Below, in pieces: positions 33,432 to 42,094 of a stretch of DNA of 64,000 nt. Source of the stretch: Nitrospinaceae bacterium (lineage in GTDB: Bacteria > Nitrospinota > Nitrospinia > Nitrospinales > Nitrospinaceae); NCBI GenBank assembly GCA_029261395.1, contig JAJDBJ010000047.1, forward strand, positions 31,538 through 95,537. Direction: 5' to 3'. How positions within the stretch are numbered: the first letter of the stretch is position 1; the number at the start of each line of letters is the position of its first letter. Below the pieces are notes generated by a model that had not been told where the DNA came from, did not search any database, and worked only from the letters and a program-made list of their open reading frames with translations. A program made the translations under genes and the position numbers.

Positions 33432-33926
33432 ATGAAGAGAAAACTTTCAGTATTGGGCCTGGTATTCCTGCTGGCAGGGATCGCGGGATTCCCCCTCACG
33501 GCGTGGTCGCAGCCGGGACAGGTGGATTATCCAGAAGGATACCGCCAATGGACGCATCTGAAATCCATGGTGATCCAGAAAGGCCATCCGCTGGCAAACC
33601 CGTTCGAAGGCATTCACCACGTGTACGCCAACCCGAAGGCGGAAAAAGGGCTGAAGTCAGGAAAATATGAAAAAGGTTCGGTATTTGCCTTCGATCTGTT
33701 GGAAGCTCAGGATGCAGGATCGGCTTTGGTCGAGGGTCCGCGCAAGCTGGTCGGTGTCATGAAGAAAGATAATAAACGGTTCAAGTCCACCGGCGGTTGG
33801 GGATTCGAAGGATTCGCTGGCGACAGCACAACCAAACGCCTCGTGACAGACGGCGGCGTGGGCTGTTACCAATGCCACACTTCTCAAGAAAAAAAAGACT
33901 TCGTATTTTCCACCTTCCGTAAGTAA
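33432..33926 (+). CDS. Cytochrome P460 family c-type heme protein
   Basis: A 164-residue exported protein with signal peptide residues 1-26 (LVFLLAGIAGFPLTAWS), preceded by AGGAGA. The mature domain has the P460 pattern: YPEGYRQWTHLKSMV, HHVYANPKAEKGLKSGKY and the single C-terminal heme motif CYQCH (near residue 147) followed by KKDFVFSTFRK. Family members oxidise hydroxylamine or handle NO when the cross-linking Lys is present; I cannot decide between P460 and cytochrome c'-beta from sequence alone. Probably repressed by the neighbouring MarR protein. Confidence 0.9.
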   Translation: MKRKLSVLGLVFLLAGIAGFPLTAWSQPGQVDYPEGYRQWTHLKSMVIQKGHPLANPFEGIHHVYANPKAEKGLKSGKYEKGSVFAFDLLEAQDAGSALVEGPRKLVGVMKKDNKRFKSTGGWGFEGFAGDSTTKRLVTDGGVGCYQCHTSQEKKDFVFSTFRK

Positions 33927-34298
33927 CCTGACAAGCGGAGGCCTCCCCGGCCTCCGCATCTCCTCTGAACTAAATTACCCAAGCCTCATTCATAAAAGGA
34001 GTTCTACATAAGTGGTGAAGTCCGCAACCTAATTGTCCCCCTCCTTCCAAAGGAAGGGCTGGGGGTGGTGGTTGATAACCCTTCACTATTTTCAAGAAAA
34101 TCTAAACACAGATTCTTCGTCACTCCGCTCCTCAGAATGACAAGGGACATCCAATTTGTCATCCTGAGCGTCAGCGAAGGATCTATGTTTACCAGATTAT
34201 TTAATCAAAGTTATCATTCACAAAGAGGAGTAAAACACTCCCTCCTCTTCGAGGGAATCTCCCTTGTCCGACATCGCGACGGACGGTACACTGCTGGG
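33927..34298. other. Intergenic region with repeats C-like and B
   Basis: No gene supported. A degenerate C-like hairpin (CCCCCTCCTTCCAAAGGAAG) sits at about 34037-34070, followed by a B copy at 34107-34190. An open frame runs through this stretch into the flavoprotein gene, but the family start is at 34299, so the extension is repeat sequence. Confidence 0.6.
34107..34190. repeat. Dispersed palindromic repeat, family B (copy 3)
   Basis: CACAGATTCTTCGTCACTCC, then CTCAGAATGACA, a spacer, TGTCATCCTGAGCG and GCGAAGGATCTATGTTT. It is closest to copy 1 at 23592-23674. Confidence 0.75.
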
Positions 34299-35558
34299 AT
34301 GGGTGCACGTAAAGCGATAGCTATTATTGGCGGGGGGGCGGCGGGATTCTTTTCCGCAATCAATGCCGCTCAGTTGGCCAAGAATAAAGGTTTGTCCGTC
34401 GATATCCGCATCCTTGAAGCATCGGGACAGGTTCTAAAGAAGGTCAAAATTTCCGGCGGGGGTCGTTGCAACGTCACTCATCATTGCTTTGACGTCAAAA
34501 CGTTTTGCCAGAACTATCCCCGGGGATCGCGTGAACTGCTGTCGCCGATGCAGAAATTTCAAGCCCAGGATACCGTCGAGTGGTTTAAACAAGCGGGTGT
34601 CCGGTTGGTCGCGGAAGCGGATGGCCGCATGTTTCCGGACACCAATAGCTCCCAAACCATTATCGACTGCTATCTGGATTTGGTAAAACAGTTTCAGATT
34701 CAACTGATGACGAACAGCGCTGTAACAGCTATTGAGGTCCTATCGCCACACCAGTTGAAATTAAAAATTCGCGGTAAAGACTCCTTTACAGCAGACGCGG
34801 TGCTTGTCGCTACCGGAAGCTCGCCCGCGGGCTATCGCCTTGCGGAATCTTTGGGTCACACGATTACAGAGTTGGCCCCGTCCTTATTCAGCTTCAAAAT
34901 CAAAGACCCATTGATTGCCGGGTTGCAAGGCTTGAGTTTTTCAGACGCGACCCTCAAGCTCACGCTTCCGGGTAAAAAAACATTCAAGCAAACCGGCCCT
35001 CTCCTCATCACCCATTGGGGATTGAGCGGACCCGCCATTTTAAAGCTGTCCGCTTGGGCGGCGCGGGAAATGAAACACGCCCATTACAACGGAACCTTGA
35101 CGGTCAATTGGATGGGATCAGAGAAATCAAGTGACGTGGAAAATAGATTGAAACTGATGAAGGAAGAAAATTCAAAAAGCTATTTAAAGAATGTTTATCC
35201 CGAGAACCTGCCCAAACGTTTCTGGCTGAATTTACTGGATAAACTTTCCATCGACCGCGACAAGCAGTGGGCCAAAATTTCCAACAAAGACATCTCGAAG
35301 ATTTGTCATGGCCTGGTGGCCACTCAGCTGAATATTCTGGGACAGAATCGCTATAAAGATGAATTTGTAGAATGCGGCGGAGTGACTCTTTCGGAAGTGG
35401 ACTTCAAAACCATGCAAAGTAAAGTGTGCCCCGGACTCTATTTCGCCGGGGAACTGTTGGACGTGGATGGCATCACCGGCGGCTTCAACTTTCAACATGC
35501 CTGGACCACCGGCTGGGTCGCCGCTCAACACATGGTGAGTCCACCCACCCCGCACTGA
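34299..35558 (+). CDS. HI0933/BaiN-family FAD-dependent oxidoreductase
   Basis: A 419-residue flavoprotein. The FAD-binding motif IAIIGGGAAGFFSAINAA is at the N-terminus, followed by the family signatures KVKISGGGRCNVTH, GRMFPDTNSSQTI, DAVLVATGSSPAG and, at the C-terminus, GLYFAGELLDVDGITGGFNF. Length fits the family once the start is placed at ATG 34299; no clear SD is present. The family includes BaiN-like reductases, but the substrate is not evident. Flanked by repeats; transcribed alone. Confidence 0.92.
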   Translation: MGARKAIAIIGGGAAGFFSAINAAQLAKNKGLSVDIRILEASGQVLKKVKISGGGRCNVTHHCFDVKTFCQNYPRGSRELLSPMQKFQAQDTVEWFKQAGVRLVAEADGRMFPDTNSSQTIIDCYLDLVKQFQIQLMTNSAVTAIEVLSPHQLKLKIRGKDSFTADAVLVATGSSPAGYRLAESLGHTITELAPSLFSFKIKDPLIAGLQGLSFSDATLKLTLPGKKTFKQTGPLLITHWGLSGPAILKLSAWAAREMKHAHYNGTLTVNWMGSEKSSDVENRLKLMKEENSKSYLKNVYPENLPKRFWLNLLDKLSIDRDKQWAKISNKDISKICHGLVATQLNILGQNRYKDEFVECGGVTLSEVDFKTMQSKVCPGLYFAGELLDVDGITGGFNFQHAWTTGWVAAQHMVSPPTPH

Positions 35559-35682
35559 TCCTGCCTTCACCGATGGAAAACCAGTTGTCAGCCGCCCTTC
35601 CGGGCTTTAACCTGATAGAGGCAATTAAAAAAATCCACCTAGCTCAAAACCTTATGGTGTCAGGAAGAGATTTGATAACCAT

Positions 35683-35695
35683 TTAGGAGGCTCCT
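35683..35695. repeat. 13-bp direct repeat, left copy, flanking the dehydrogenase gene
   Basis: TTAGGAGGCTCCT, itself palindromic around its centre. The identical 13-mer occurs at 37018-37030 on the other side of the gene at 35790-36866. Confidence 0.45.
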
Positions 35696-35789
35696 CCAAC
35701 AAGTCGTATTGTGTGTTTTGTATGAAGAAACGCAACCGACAACCTGAAAGAGGAGACTCCTTTTCTTTTTTATCTTGGTGCGCGCTTTC

Positions 35790-36866
35790 TCATGGTGTGA
35801 CGGCGATCTTGAGCACGCCGTCACGTTGATTGGCGAATAGATCGTAGGCCTTCTCAATGTCGTCCAGCTTGAAGCGGTGGGTGACCAGCAGTTCAAGGTT
35901 GGCCCGGCCTCCTGCGATGACGTTCATCAGCCGGCGCATCCGCTCCTTGCCGCCCGGGCACAGCGAGGTGACGATCTTGTTGTCGCCAAGCCCGGCATGG
36001 AAAGCATCGAGCGGCAGCGTAAGATCGCTTGAATAGACCCCGAGGCTCGACAGCGTCCCGCCCGGTTTCAGAACGCGCAGGCCACTTTCGAACGTCTGCT
36101 GAAGACCTAGCGCCTCAATCGCCACGTCAACGCCACGGCCGTCGGTGATGCGCAGGATTTCGTCCACGGGATTGACCTTGCTGAAGTCGATCACATGATC
36201 GGCGCCCATGCGCCTGGAGATTTCCAACCGCTCGGGCACCGTGTCGACGCCGATGATCGTGGTCGCCCCTTTGAGCTTGGCCCCGGCCGTGGCGCACAGG
36301 CCTATGGGCCCTTGGGCGAAGACCACGACCGTGTCGCCAATCTTGATGTTTGCGTTTTCGGCGCCCGCAAAGCCGGTGGACATGATGTCGGGGCACATCA
36401 GAACCTGCTCGTCGGTCAATCCGTCGGGCACAGCCGCCAGGTTGGCCATGGCGTCGGGTACGAGAATATATTCGGCCATGGCACCGTCGATCGTGTTGCC
36501 GAATCGCCAGCCGCCAAGGGGCTTCAGGCCATGCCGTCCACTTTGGCCGTCCTGCGAGTGGAGACCGTCAAGGCAAGCGTTGGAATAGCCGCTCGGACAG
36601 ATTGCGCCCGCAATCACGCGCTGGCCTTCCGTATAGCCGAGCACGTTGGCGCCCAGCTTTTCGATCACACCGACGGGTTCGTGGCCGATGGTCAGGCCCT
36701 TTTCGACCGGGTACTCTCCTTTGACAATATGCACGTCGGTGCCGCAGATCGTCGTCGTCGTAATCCGGATCAGGGCGTCGTTCGGACCCACGTCCGGGAT
36801 CGGCTTGTCATCGAGCGCAATGCGCCCGGGTTCGATAAACAAGGTGGCCTTCATTGTCTTCGCCAT
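35790..36866 (-). CDS. Zinc-dependent secondary alcohol dehydrogenase-like protein
   Basis: A 358-residue medium-chain dehydrogenase. Catalytic zinc ligands fit Cys in TTTICGTDVHI, the GHEPVG His-Glu and the Asp in CPDIMSTGFAGAEN, the C-H-D set of isopropanol/Thermoanaerobacter-type enzymes. The four-Cys structural zinc loop is absent. The nucleotide motif is VVVFAQGPIGLCATAGAKLKG. The distinct sequence style (many GC-rich codons, proteobacterial-type AKTMKATLF start) and the flanking 13-bp direct repeats hint at acquisition. Distinct subfamily from the YahK-like enzyme at 6.4 kb. AGGGAG lies ten bases before the ATG. Confidence 0.92.
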   Translation of the reverse strand: MAKTMKATLFIEPGRIALDDKPIPDVGPNDALIRITTTTICGTDVHIVKGEYPVEKGLTIGHEPVGVIEKLGANVLGYTEGQRVIAGAICPSGYSNACLDGLHSQDGQSGRHGLKPLGGWRFGNTIDGAMAEYILVPDAMANLAAVPDGLTDEQVLMCPDIMSTGFAGAENANIKIGDTVVVFAQGPIGLCATAGAKLKGATTIIGVDTVPERLEISRRMGADHVIDFSKVNPVDEILRITDGRGVDVAIEALGLQQTFESGLRVLKPGGTLSSLGVYSSDLTLPLDAFHAGLGDNKIVTSLCPGGKERMRRLMNVIAGGRANLELLVTHRFKLDDIEKAYDLFANQRDGVLKIAVTP

Positions 36867-37317
36867 AGCATGTGTCTCCCTCTATGTAGTGCGTTGAAGC
36901 ACTTGGTTACGGTGATCCGGGAGGATCAGCGTTAGAATCCGACGGCTGGTTGTTTCATTAGTAGTATGCGAATCCCTTGACGGCAAAGCAAGAAAAGGGG
37001 TCAAGGTGGGTCACCCATTAGGAGGCTCCTGCATGATTATCAAGTGTCTCCTTATAACACATAAAAATTCCTTCGAGCAACCAACTCCCTTAAACTAGCC
37101 TTTGAGTCCAGCGGCACGCTGCGGCCTTCAACCTCCCCATTATTTTATCCGCCTAACGCGCGCATAGCGCACTGTTTAAAAGGTGCTACCGAGAAACCTC
37201 ACCCACCTTCCCGTTAAAAATATGAAGGTTTCCAAGCGTTTGGGCATGGAATTCCATCCAAACTGCGATATAATTCCTAATGCACCCCACTCACACACTT
37301 GAACCGCTCATAACGCT
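36867..37317. other. 450-bp intergenic region
   Basis: Contains the right 13-bp direct repeat, a GGGGTCAAGG segment and, at 37269-37274, a TATAAT that could be the -10 of the ApgM-lysC-cimA operon (no good -35). No gene or RNA is recognised. Confidence 0.5.
37018..37030. repeat. 13-bp direct repeat, right copy
   Basis: TTAGGAGGCTCCT, identical to 35683-35695; the two copies enclose the alcohol dehydrogenase gene and about 1.3 kb. Confidence 0.45.
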
Positions 37318-38523
37318 ATGAAATATATAGTACTACTGTGCAATGGGCTGACCGATCAGCCGATTGCCGAAAAAGACAACAAGACGCCTCTGCAGATGGC
37401 GGACACGCCGAACCTGGACCGGTTGACGGCGATGGGCCGGTGCGGCTCGGTTCAGCCGATTCCGGAGGACCTGCCGGCGGGCAACGAGATTTCGTATCTC
37501 TCCCTGCTCGGTTACGACCCGGCTGAGACCAACCTCGGCGCGGCGTGGTTCGAGGCCCGTGCTCTGGGCGTGAAACTGGAGGACGACGATCTGCCGTTGT
37601 GCTGTGATTTCATCATGCTCCAATCCAGCCACAACGACATGATCATGAAAGATTTCACCTCCGGACAGTTATCGGCGGATAATGGCCAACTGTTGTTGGG
37701 CGCTCTGCAGGAACAGATACCGGACGAGGTCACGTTTCATACCGGTTGCGGTCACCACAATTTAATGGTGATAAAAAATGTCACTCTGCCGGATCGCCTG
37801 GAGCCGCCGCACGAGTTGGTGGGCGAGGGCATCCGCAAGCACATGCCGCAAGGTGAAGCGACGCGGGAGCTGGTCTATCTGATGAACCAGGCGCAGATTA
37901 TTCTGCACAATCATCCGTTCAACCAGGCGCGCGTCAAAAGCGGCGACGACGTGATCAACAGCGTCTGGTTCTGGGGCAATGGCAACGGCAAGCGCGACCT
38001 GCCGCCGGCGTTCGCTGACCGGTTCGGAAAGCGGGCATCGGTCATCACCGCTTCCCTGTTGATGAAAGGGATTGCGCAGTCCGCCGGGATGGACACGCCG
38101 GAGGTACAAGGCGCGACCGGGTTCCCCGATACGGATTACAATGCCAAGGTGTCGGCCGCCTTGAAGGCACTGGAAAGCAGTGACGTGGTGGTTCTGCATG
38201 TCGCCGCCGCCGAGACGCCTTCTCTGCTTGGCAGTATTGACGACAAAATTTTAACGATTGAAGATATCGACCGCGAAGTGGTCGCCCCGCTGATGGATGC
38301 TATGGATCAGCGCGAAGACGTCACTCTGCTGTTGGTGGAAAATCACATGACCTCGGTGAACCTGATGCGGTATGCGAAAAGCCCGGTTCCCTTCGTGGCT
38401 TATCCCTCGACACAGGGAGCCGATGCGGTGGAGCAGTTTAACGAAGAGATGGTATTGAGCGCATCGGAGCATTTCAAATCGGGTACCGATTTGATCGAAG
38501 CGTTTCTGAATGGAAAATTATGA
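37318..38523 (+). CDS. ApgM-like protein (phosphoglycerate mutase / proposed homoserine kinase family) with degenerate active site
   Basis: A 401-residue alkaline-phosphatase-superfamily protein of the archaeal-type phosphoglycerate mutase group; relatives next to threonine-pathway genes have been proposed as homoserine kinases. The scaffold is clear: [20 protein letters not shown] and YLSLLGYDP. Yet metal and nucleophile sites are altered: the usual DG(x)xD start is CNGLTD (N9), the nucleophile position in PAGNEIS is N56 rather than Ser/Thr, the HxExxDxxxH segment is [10 protein letters not shown] (294-303), and ADHxTP is ENHMTS (341-346). It overlaps lysC by four bases (ATGA), so it is in the lysC-cimA operon. 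It may be a regulatory pseudoenzyme or have a changed reaction. Confidence 0.85.
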   Translation: MKYIVLLCNGLTDQPIAEKDNKTPLQMADTPNLDRLTAMGRCGSVQPIPEDLPAGNEISYLSLLGYDPAETNLGAAWFEARALGVKLEDDDLPLCCDFIMLQSSHNDMIMKDFTSGQLSADNGQLLLGALQEQIPDEVTFHTGCGHHNLMVIKNVTLPDRLEPPHELVGEGIRKHMPQGEATRELVYLMNQAQIILHNHPFNQARVKSGDDVINSVWFWGNGNGKRDLPPAFADRFGKRASVITASLLMKGIAQSAGMDTPEVQGATGFPDTDYNAKVSAALKALESSDVVVLHVAAAETPSLLGSIDDKILTIEDIDREVVAPLMDAMDQREDVTLLLVENHMTSVNLMRYAKSPVPFVAYPSTQGADAVEQFNEEMVLSASEHFKSGTDLIEAFLNGKL

Positions 38524-39791
38524 GTAGCAACCTGATCGTACAAAAATACGGCGGCACCTCGCTGGGCTCGCTGGAGAAAATCCGGGGCGTGGCGAAGCGG
38601 ATCAAGAAAAGCCGCGATGCCGGCAAGGATGTGCTGGTGGTGGTCTCCGCCATGGCGGGGGAGACCGACAAGCTGTTGGCGATGGCGCACGAGTTGTCCT
38701 ATCTTCCGGAACGGCGGGAGATCGACCTCCTGCTATCCTCGGGCGAACGCATCTCCAGCGCCCTGCTGTCCATTGCCCTGCAGGGCATGGGCTGTCCAGC
38801 GGTGGCGTTGACGGGCCGGCAAATGGGTCTGGTCACCGACAATACGCATACCCGCGCCCGGATCAAGGCCATCAACGCCAGCCGTGCGACCGACATCCTC
38901 AAGAGAAATCACGTTGTGGTCTGCGCCGGGTTCCAGGGAATCAACGATTTAGGCGATGTGACCACACTCGGCCGGGGCGGGTCCGATACCTCCGCCGTTG
39001 CTTTGGCAGTGGCATTGAACGCCGATATGTGCGAAATTTATACGGACGTCCGAGGGGTCTTTACCGCCGATCCGCGGATGGTGCCCAACGCCCGCAAACT
39101 CGACAGGGTATCCTTTGAAGAGATGCTTGAAATGGCCAGCCTGGGCGCCAAGGTACTGCAGATCCGCTGTGTCGAGTATGCCAATAATTTTAATATGCCA
39201 CTTGTGGTCCGCTCCACCTTCGACGAGGAGGATGAGGGGACTCTGATTTGCCAGGAGAATCCCGATATGGAACAGCCGGTCGTATCCGGAGTGATGTACG
39301 ACAAGAATCAATCGAAGGTCACCATCAAGGGGGTGCCGGATCAACCGGGCATTGCCGCTGATATTTTTAACGCGCTGGCGGAGGCTTTCATTTCGGTGGA
39401 CATGATCATCCAAAACGTAAGCGCCGAGGGCCATACGGATATTTCGTTCACCTTGCACACCACGAATTTGCAGGAAGCCATGTCGATCATGGAGAAGAAA
39501 GGCAAAGAGGTGCACGCCGAAAGCGTTTCTTCCGATTCCGAAATTTCCAAAATCTCCGTGGTTGGGGCGGGCATGCGCAGTCATGCGGGCGTGGCAGCGC
39601 GGATTTTCAGCACGCTGTCCAACAACAGCATTAATATAATGATGATCAGCACCTCGGAAATCCGCGTGTCCTGTGTCATCGATAAAAAAAATACCGAACA
39701 GGCAGTGCGCGCATTGCATGACGAATTTAAACTGAACGAGGAACCGGCGCAAGTATCGCAACCGGCTACCGATGCCTCACCCACAGCCTGA
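38520..39791 (+). CDS. lysC: Aspartate kinase
   Basis: A 423-residue monofunctional aspartokinase, the first step of the Lys/Thr/Met pathway. The kinase domain shows [28 protein letters not shown] and [20 protein letters not shown]. Two ACT domains follow ([20 protein letters not shown] and [20 protein letters not shown]), so feedback by Lys or Thr is expected. It overlaps the ApgM-like gene by four bases and is 17 bp ahead of cimA. Confidence 0.97.
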   Translation: MSSNLIVQKYGGTSLGSLEKIRGVAKRIKKSRDAGKDVLVVVSAMAGETDKLLAMAHELSYLPERREIDLLLSSGERISSALLSIALQGMGCPAVALTGRQMGLVTDNTHTRARIKAINASRATDILKRNHVVVCAGFQGINDLGDVTTLGRGGSDTSAVALAVALNADMCEIYTDVRGVFTADPRMVPNARKLDRVSFEEMLEMASLGAKVLQIRCVEYANNFNMPLVVRSTFDEEDEGTLICQENPDMEQPVVSGVMYDKNQSKVTIKGVPDQPGIAADIFNALAEAFISVDMIIQNVSAEGHTDISFTLHTTNLQEAMSIMEKKGKEVHAESVSSDSEISKISVVGAGMRSHAGVAARIFSTLSNNSINIMMISTSEIRVSCVIDKKNTEQAVRALHDEFKLNEEPAQVSQPATDASPTA

Positions 39792-39808
39792 TCAGAAAAC
39801 GTAGAAAT

Positions 39809-41395
39809 ATGAAATCGATCAAAATATACGACACCACTTTAAGAGACGGTTCCCAGGCGGAGGATATCTCCTTCACCGTAGAGGACAAGCTCCGCATCGC
39901 CCACAAGCTGGACGAGTGCGGCATCCACTACATCGAAGGCGGCTGGCCGGGATCGAATCCCAAGGACGTGGAATTTTTCGAGAAGATCAAAAAGGAATCC
40001 TTCCAACAAGCCCGACTGGTGGCGTTTGGCAGTACCCGCTCGCCCAAGCACAAGGCGGAAAGCGATCCCAACCTGAAGCGCCTGCTGGAAGCGGAAACTG
40101 AAGTGATCACCATCTTCGGTAAAAGCTGGGACATGCATGTGAAGGAAGCGTTGTCCACCAACCTCGATGAAAATCTGCGTATGGTGTCGGACAGCCTTTC
40201 GTTTTTGAAAAAGCATGCCAAGGAAGTGATGTTTGATGCCGAACATTTTTTCGATGGCTATAAAAAGAATCCGGAGTACGCGCTCAAGATATTGAAGGAA
40301 GCCGAATCGGCGGGAGCCGACTGGCTGGTGTTGTGCGATACCAACGGCGGCACGATGCCGTGGGAAATCAAAACCATTTTCGAAGCCGTCCGCAAGGTCT
40401 GTAAAACTCCGCTCGGTATTCATACGCACAACGATTCCGAACTGGGCGTTGCCAACGCGTTGACCGGAGTCTCGGCCGGTGCCGTGCAGGTTCAGGGCAC
40501 CATCAATGGTTATGGTGAGCGGTGCGGTAATTGCAATCTGATTTCCGTCATTCCCAATCTGAAATTGAAAATGGACATGGACTGTCTTTCCAACGAACAG
40601 ATGAGAGGACTGAAAGATTTGTCCGCGTTTGTGGATGAGCTGGCCAACCGGGCGCATTGGAATCACCAGCCGTATGTCGGCAAAAGCGCCTTCGCGCACA
40701 AGGGCGGTATCCACGTCAGTGCGATGCAGAAAAATCGCGAGACGTATGAGCACATCGATCCCTCACTGGTAGGCAACCAGACGCGCATCCTGGTATCCGA
40801 TTTGTCGGGCAAAAGCAATATCATCCAGAAAGCCAAAGAGTTTGGCATGGATATCGACTCCAAGGATCCCAAGATCAAGGAAGTGTTGAACCAGTTGAAG
40901 GAATCGGAAAAACTCGGCTACCAGTACGAGGGTGCCGAAGCCTCGTTTGAACTGCTGATGCGCGATGCGATGGGCGAACGGCAACAGCATTTCGAGTTTA
41001 TCGGATTCCGCGTGATCGTTGAGAAGCGGCAGGAAGACGAAGCACCGCTCGCCGAGGCCTCGGTAAAAATCCGCGTCAACGGCGTACAGGAAGTGACCGC
41101 CGCCGAAGGGCACGGTCCCGTCAACGCCCTCGACAAAGCCATTCGCAAAGCGCTGACCAAGTTCTATCCCGAACTGGAAGAGTTGAGCCTGTTCGACTAC
41201 AAGGTCCGCATTCTGGATGAGAAAAGCGGTACCACGGCGAAGATCCGCGTGTTGGTGGAATCCGGCGACCACGACTCCAAGTGGGGCACCGTCGGCGTTT
41301 CGGAAGATATCATCGAAGCCAGTTGGCAGGCGCTGATCGACAGCATCCTCTACAAGCTGAGCGTGATTCCAAAAAACAAGACCACGCTGGTCTGA
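39809..41395 (+). CDS. cimA: (R)-citramalate synthase
   Basis: A 528-residue DRE-TIM metallolyase condensing pyruvate and acetyl-CoA to citramalate, giving an isoleucine route that avoids threonine. The N-terminal motif [21 protein letters not shown] (ends quoted within limit: [14 protein letters not shown]), the [10 protein letters not shown] segment (rather than the isopropylmalate-synthase pattern), the [14 protein letters not shown] metal site and the C-terminal LeuA-type regulatory domain ([26 protein letters not shown]) identify it as the CimA type. Being in the lysC operon fits control of aspartate-family and isoleucine flow. Confidence 0.94.
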   Translation: MKSIKIYDTTLRDGSQAEDISFTVEDKLRIAHKLDECGIHYIEGGWPGSNPKDVEFFEKIKKESFQQARLVAFGSTRSPKHKAESDPNLKRLLEAETEVITIFGKSWDMHVKEALSTNLDENLRMVSDSLSFLKKHAKEVMFDAEHFFDGYKKNPEYALKILKEAESAGADWLVLCDTNGGTMPWEIKTIFEAVRKVCKTPLGIHTHNDSELGVANALTGVSAGAVQVQGTINGYGERCGNCNLISVIPNLKLKMDMDCLSNEQMRGLKDLSAFVDELANRAHWNHQPYVGKSAFAHKGGIHVSAMQKNRETYEHIDPSLVGNQTRILVSDLSGKSNIIQKAKEFGMDIDSKDPKIKEVLNQLKESEKLGYQYEGAEASFELLMRDAMGERQQHFEFIGFRVIVEKRQEDEAPLAEASVKIRVNGVQEVTAAEGHGPVNALDKAIRKALTKFYPELEELSLFDYKVRILDEKSGTTAKIRVLVESGDHDSKWGTVGVSEDIIEASWQALIDSILYKLSVIPKNKTTLV

Positions 41396-41450
41396 CCCTT
41401 TTGCCCCCTTTAGCCATAGAGATGTTTGCATAACGGATGTTATTAAATAA

Positions 41451-41486
41451 TCCTCCCCTTACAGAGGGGAGGATACAGGTGGGGTT
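41451..41486 (+). repeat. Dispersed repeat C (copy 2)
   Basis: TCCTCCCCTTACAGAGGGGA then GGATACAGGTGGGGTT. It is followed 12 bases later by repeat A, the same order and spacing as at 9.03-9.13 kb. Confidence 0.75.
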
Positions 41487-41498
41487 GTATTTAAAAAT

Positions 41499-41554
41499 GT
41501 AGTTGCCCCATTTATGGGGCGGTTTTAAAAGCGCGCGATAAATCGAGCAACTAC
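41499..41554 (+). repeat. Dispersed repeat A (copy 3)
   Basis: Inverted ends GTAGTTGC and GCAACTAC, internal CCCCATTTATGGGG and CGCGATAAATCGAG hairpins. Very close to 9074-9130. Confidence 0.8.
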
Positions 41555-41578
41555 AAATCAAGGAATGGGGCTCCATAA

Positions 41579-41614
41579 CCTCCCCTGTATCCCCTCCTTC
41601 AAAAGGAGGGGAAT
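41579..41614 (-). repeat. Dispersed repeat C (copy 3, inverted)
   Basis: Reads CCTCCCCTGTATCCCCTCCT then TCAAAAGGAGGGG, the reverse of copy 2, so repeat A is bracketed by two inverted C copies here. Confidence 0.7.
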
Positions 41615-41687
41615 CATTGTCGCCTCACTTTTCTTTACACTTACGCAAAGCTCTCTTTGCCATCGAGGGAAAATAGAGTTTAACGGA

Positions 41688-41722
41688 GAGTGGGGGTCTG
41701 ATAGCAGATCCCACTCTTTTTT
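41688..41722 (+). terminator. Rho-independent terminator downstream of cimA
   Basis: GAGTGGG(G)GTCTG, an ATAG loop, then CAGATCCCACTC and TTTTTT. It probably ends the ApgM-lysC-cimA transcript after it has read through the repeats. Confidence 0.8.
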
Positions 41723-42094
41723 ATTTTTATCTCTACCGTGTCCATTCCGAAGACCCGTGTTCAAGAATCAAACTCTTGAACTCCTCCAACCTTGCCGACA
41801 GGTCACTCACAGTCTGCCCTCCAAGCTTATCCAATGATCCTCTAAAATATTTTGATTCCTGTTTCGCATCACAGACCTACTTCTTTTGGGTGTTTTTTTA
41901 TTGCCAAACCATTATATCGAGTTACACTAATTAATATAATCCTTATACCAAAACATATGACTTTTGCCTCCTGAAAGGCAGGTATCCCTATTTTATTAAA
42001 GTAATAGGATATACAGCGGACTTCTTTTTTAAATAACTTTGTAGTTCTTATAGTTTATCCTCACGGTAAATTATGGGGGACACTCACACAAGGT

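Larger units (their letters stand above)
41396..42094. other. 700-bp intergenic region with composite repeats and a terminator
   Basis: Holds a C-A-C repeat composite (41451-41614), a strong terminator (41688-41722) and an AT-rich leader of the chemoreceptor gene. No gene seen. Confidence 0.65.

Noticed and set aside
34065..34298. N-terminal extension of the flavoprotein reading frame
   Set aside because: The extension translates repeat B; the FAD motif requires the start at or near 34299.
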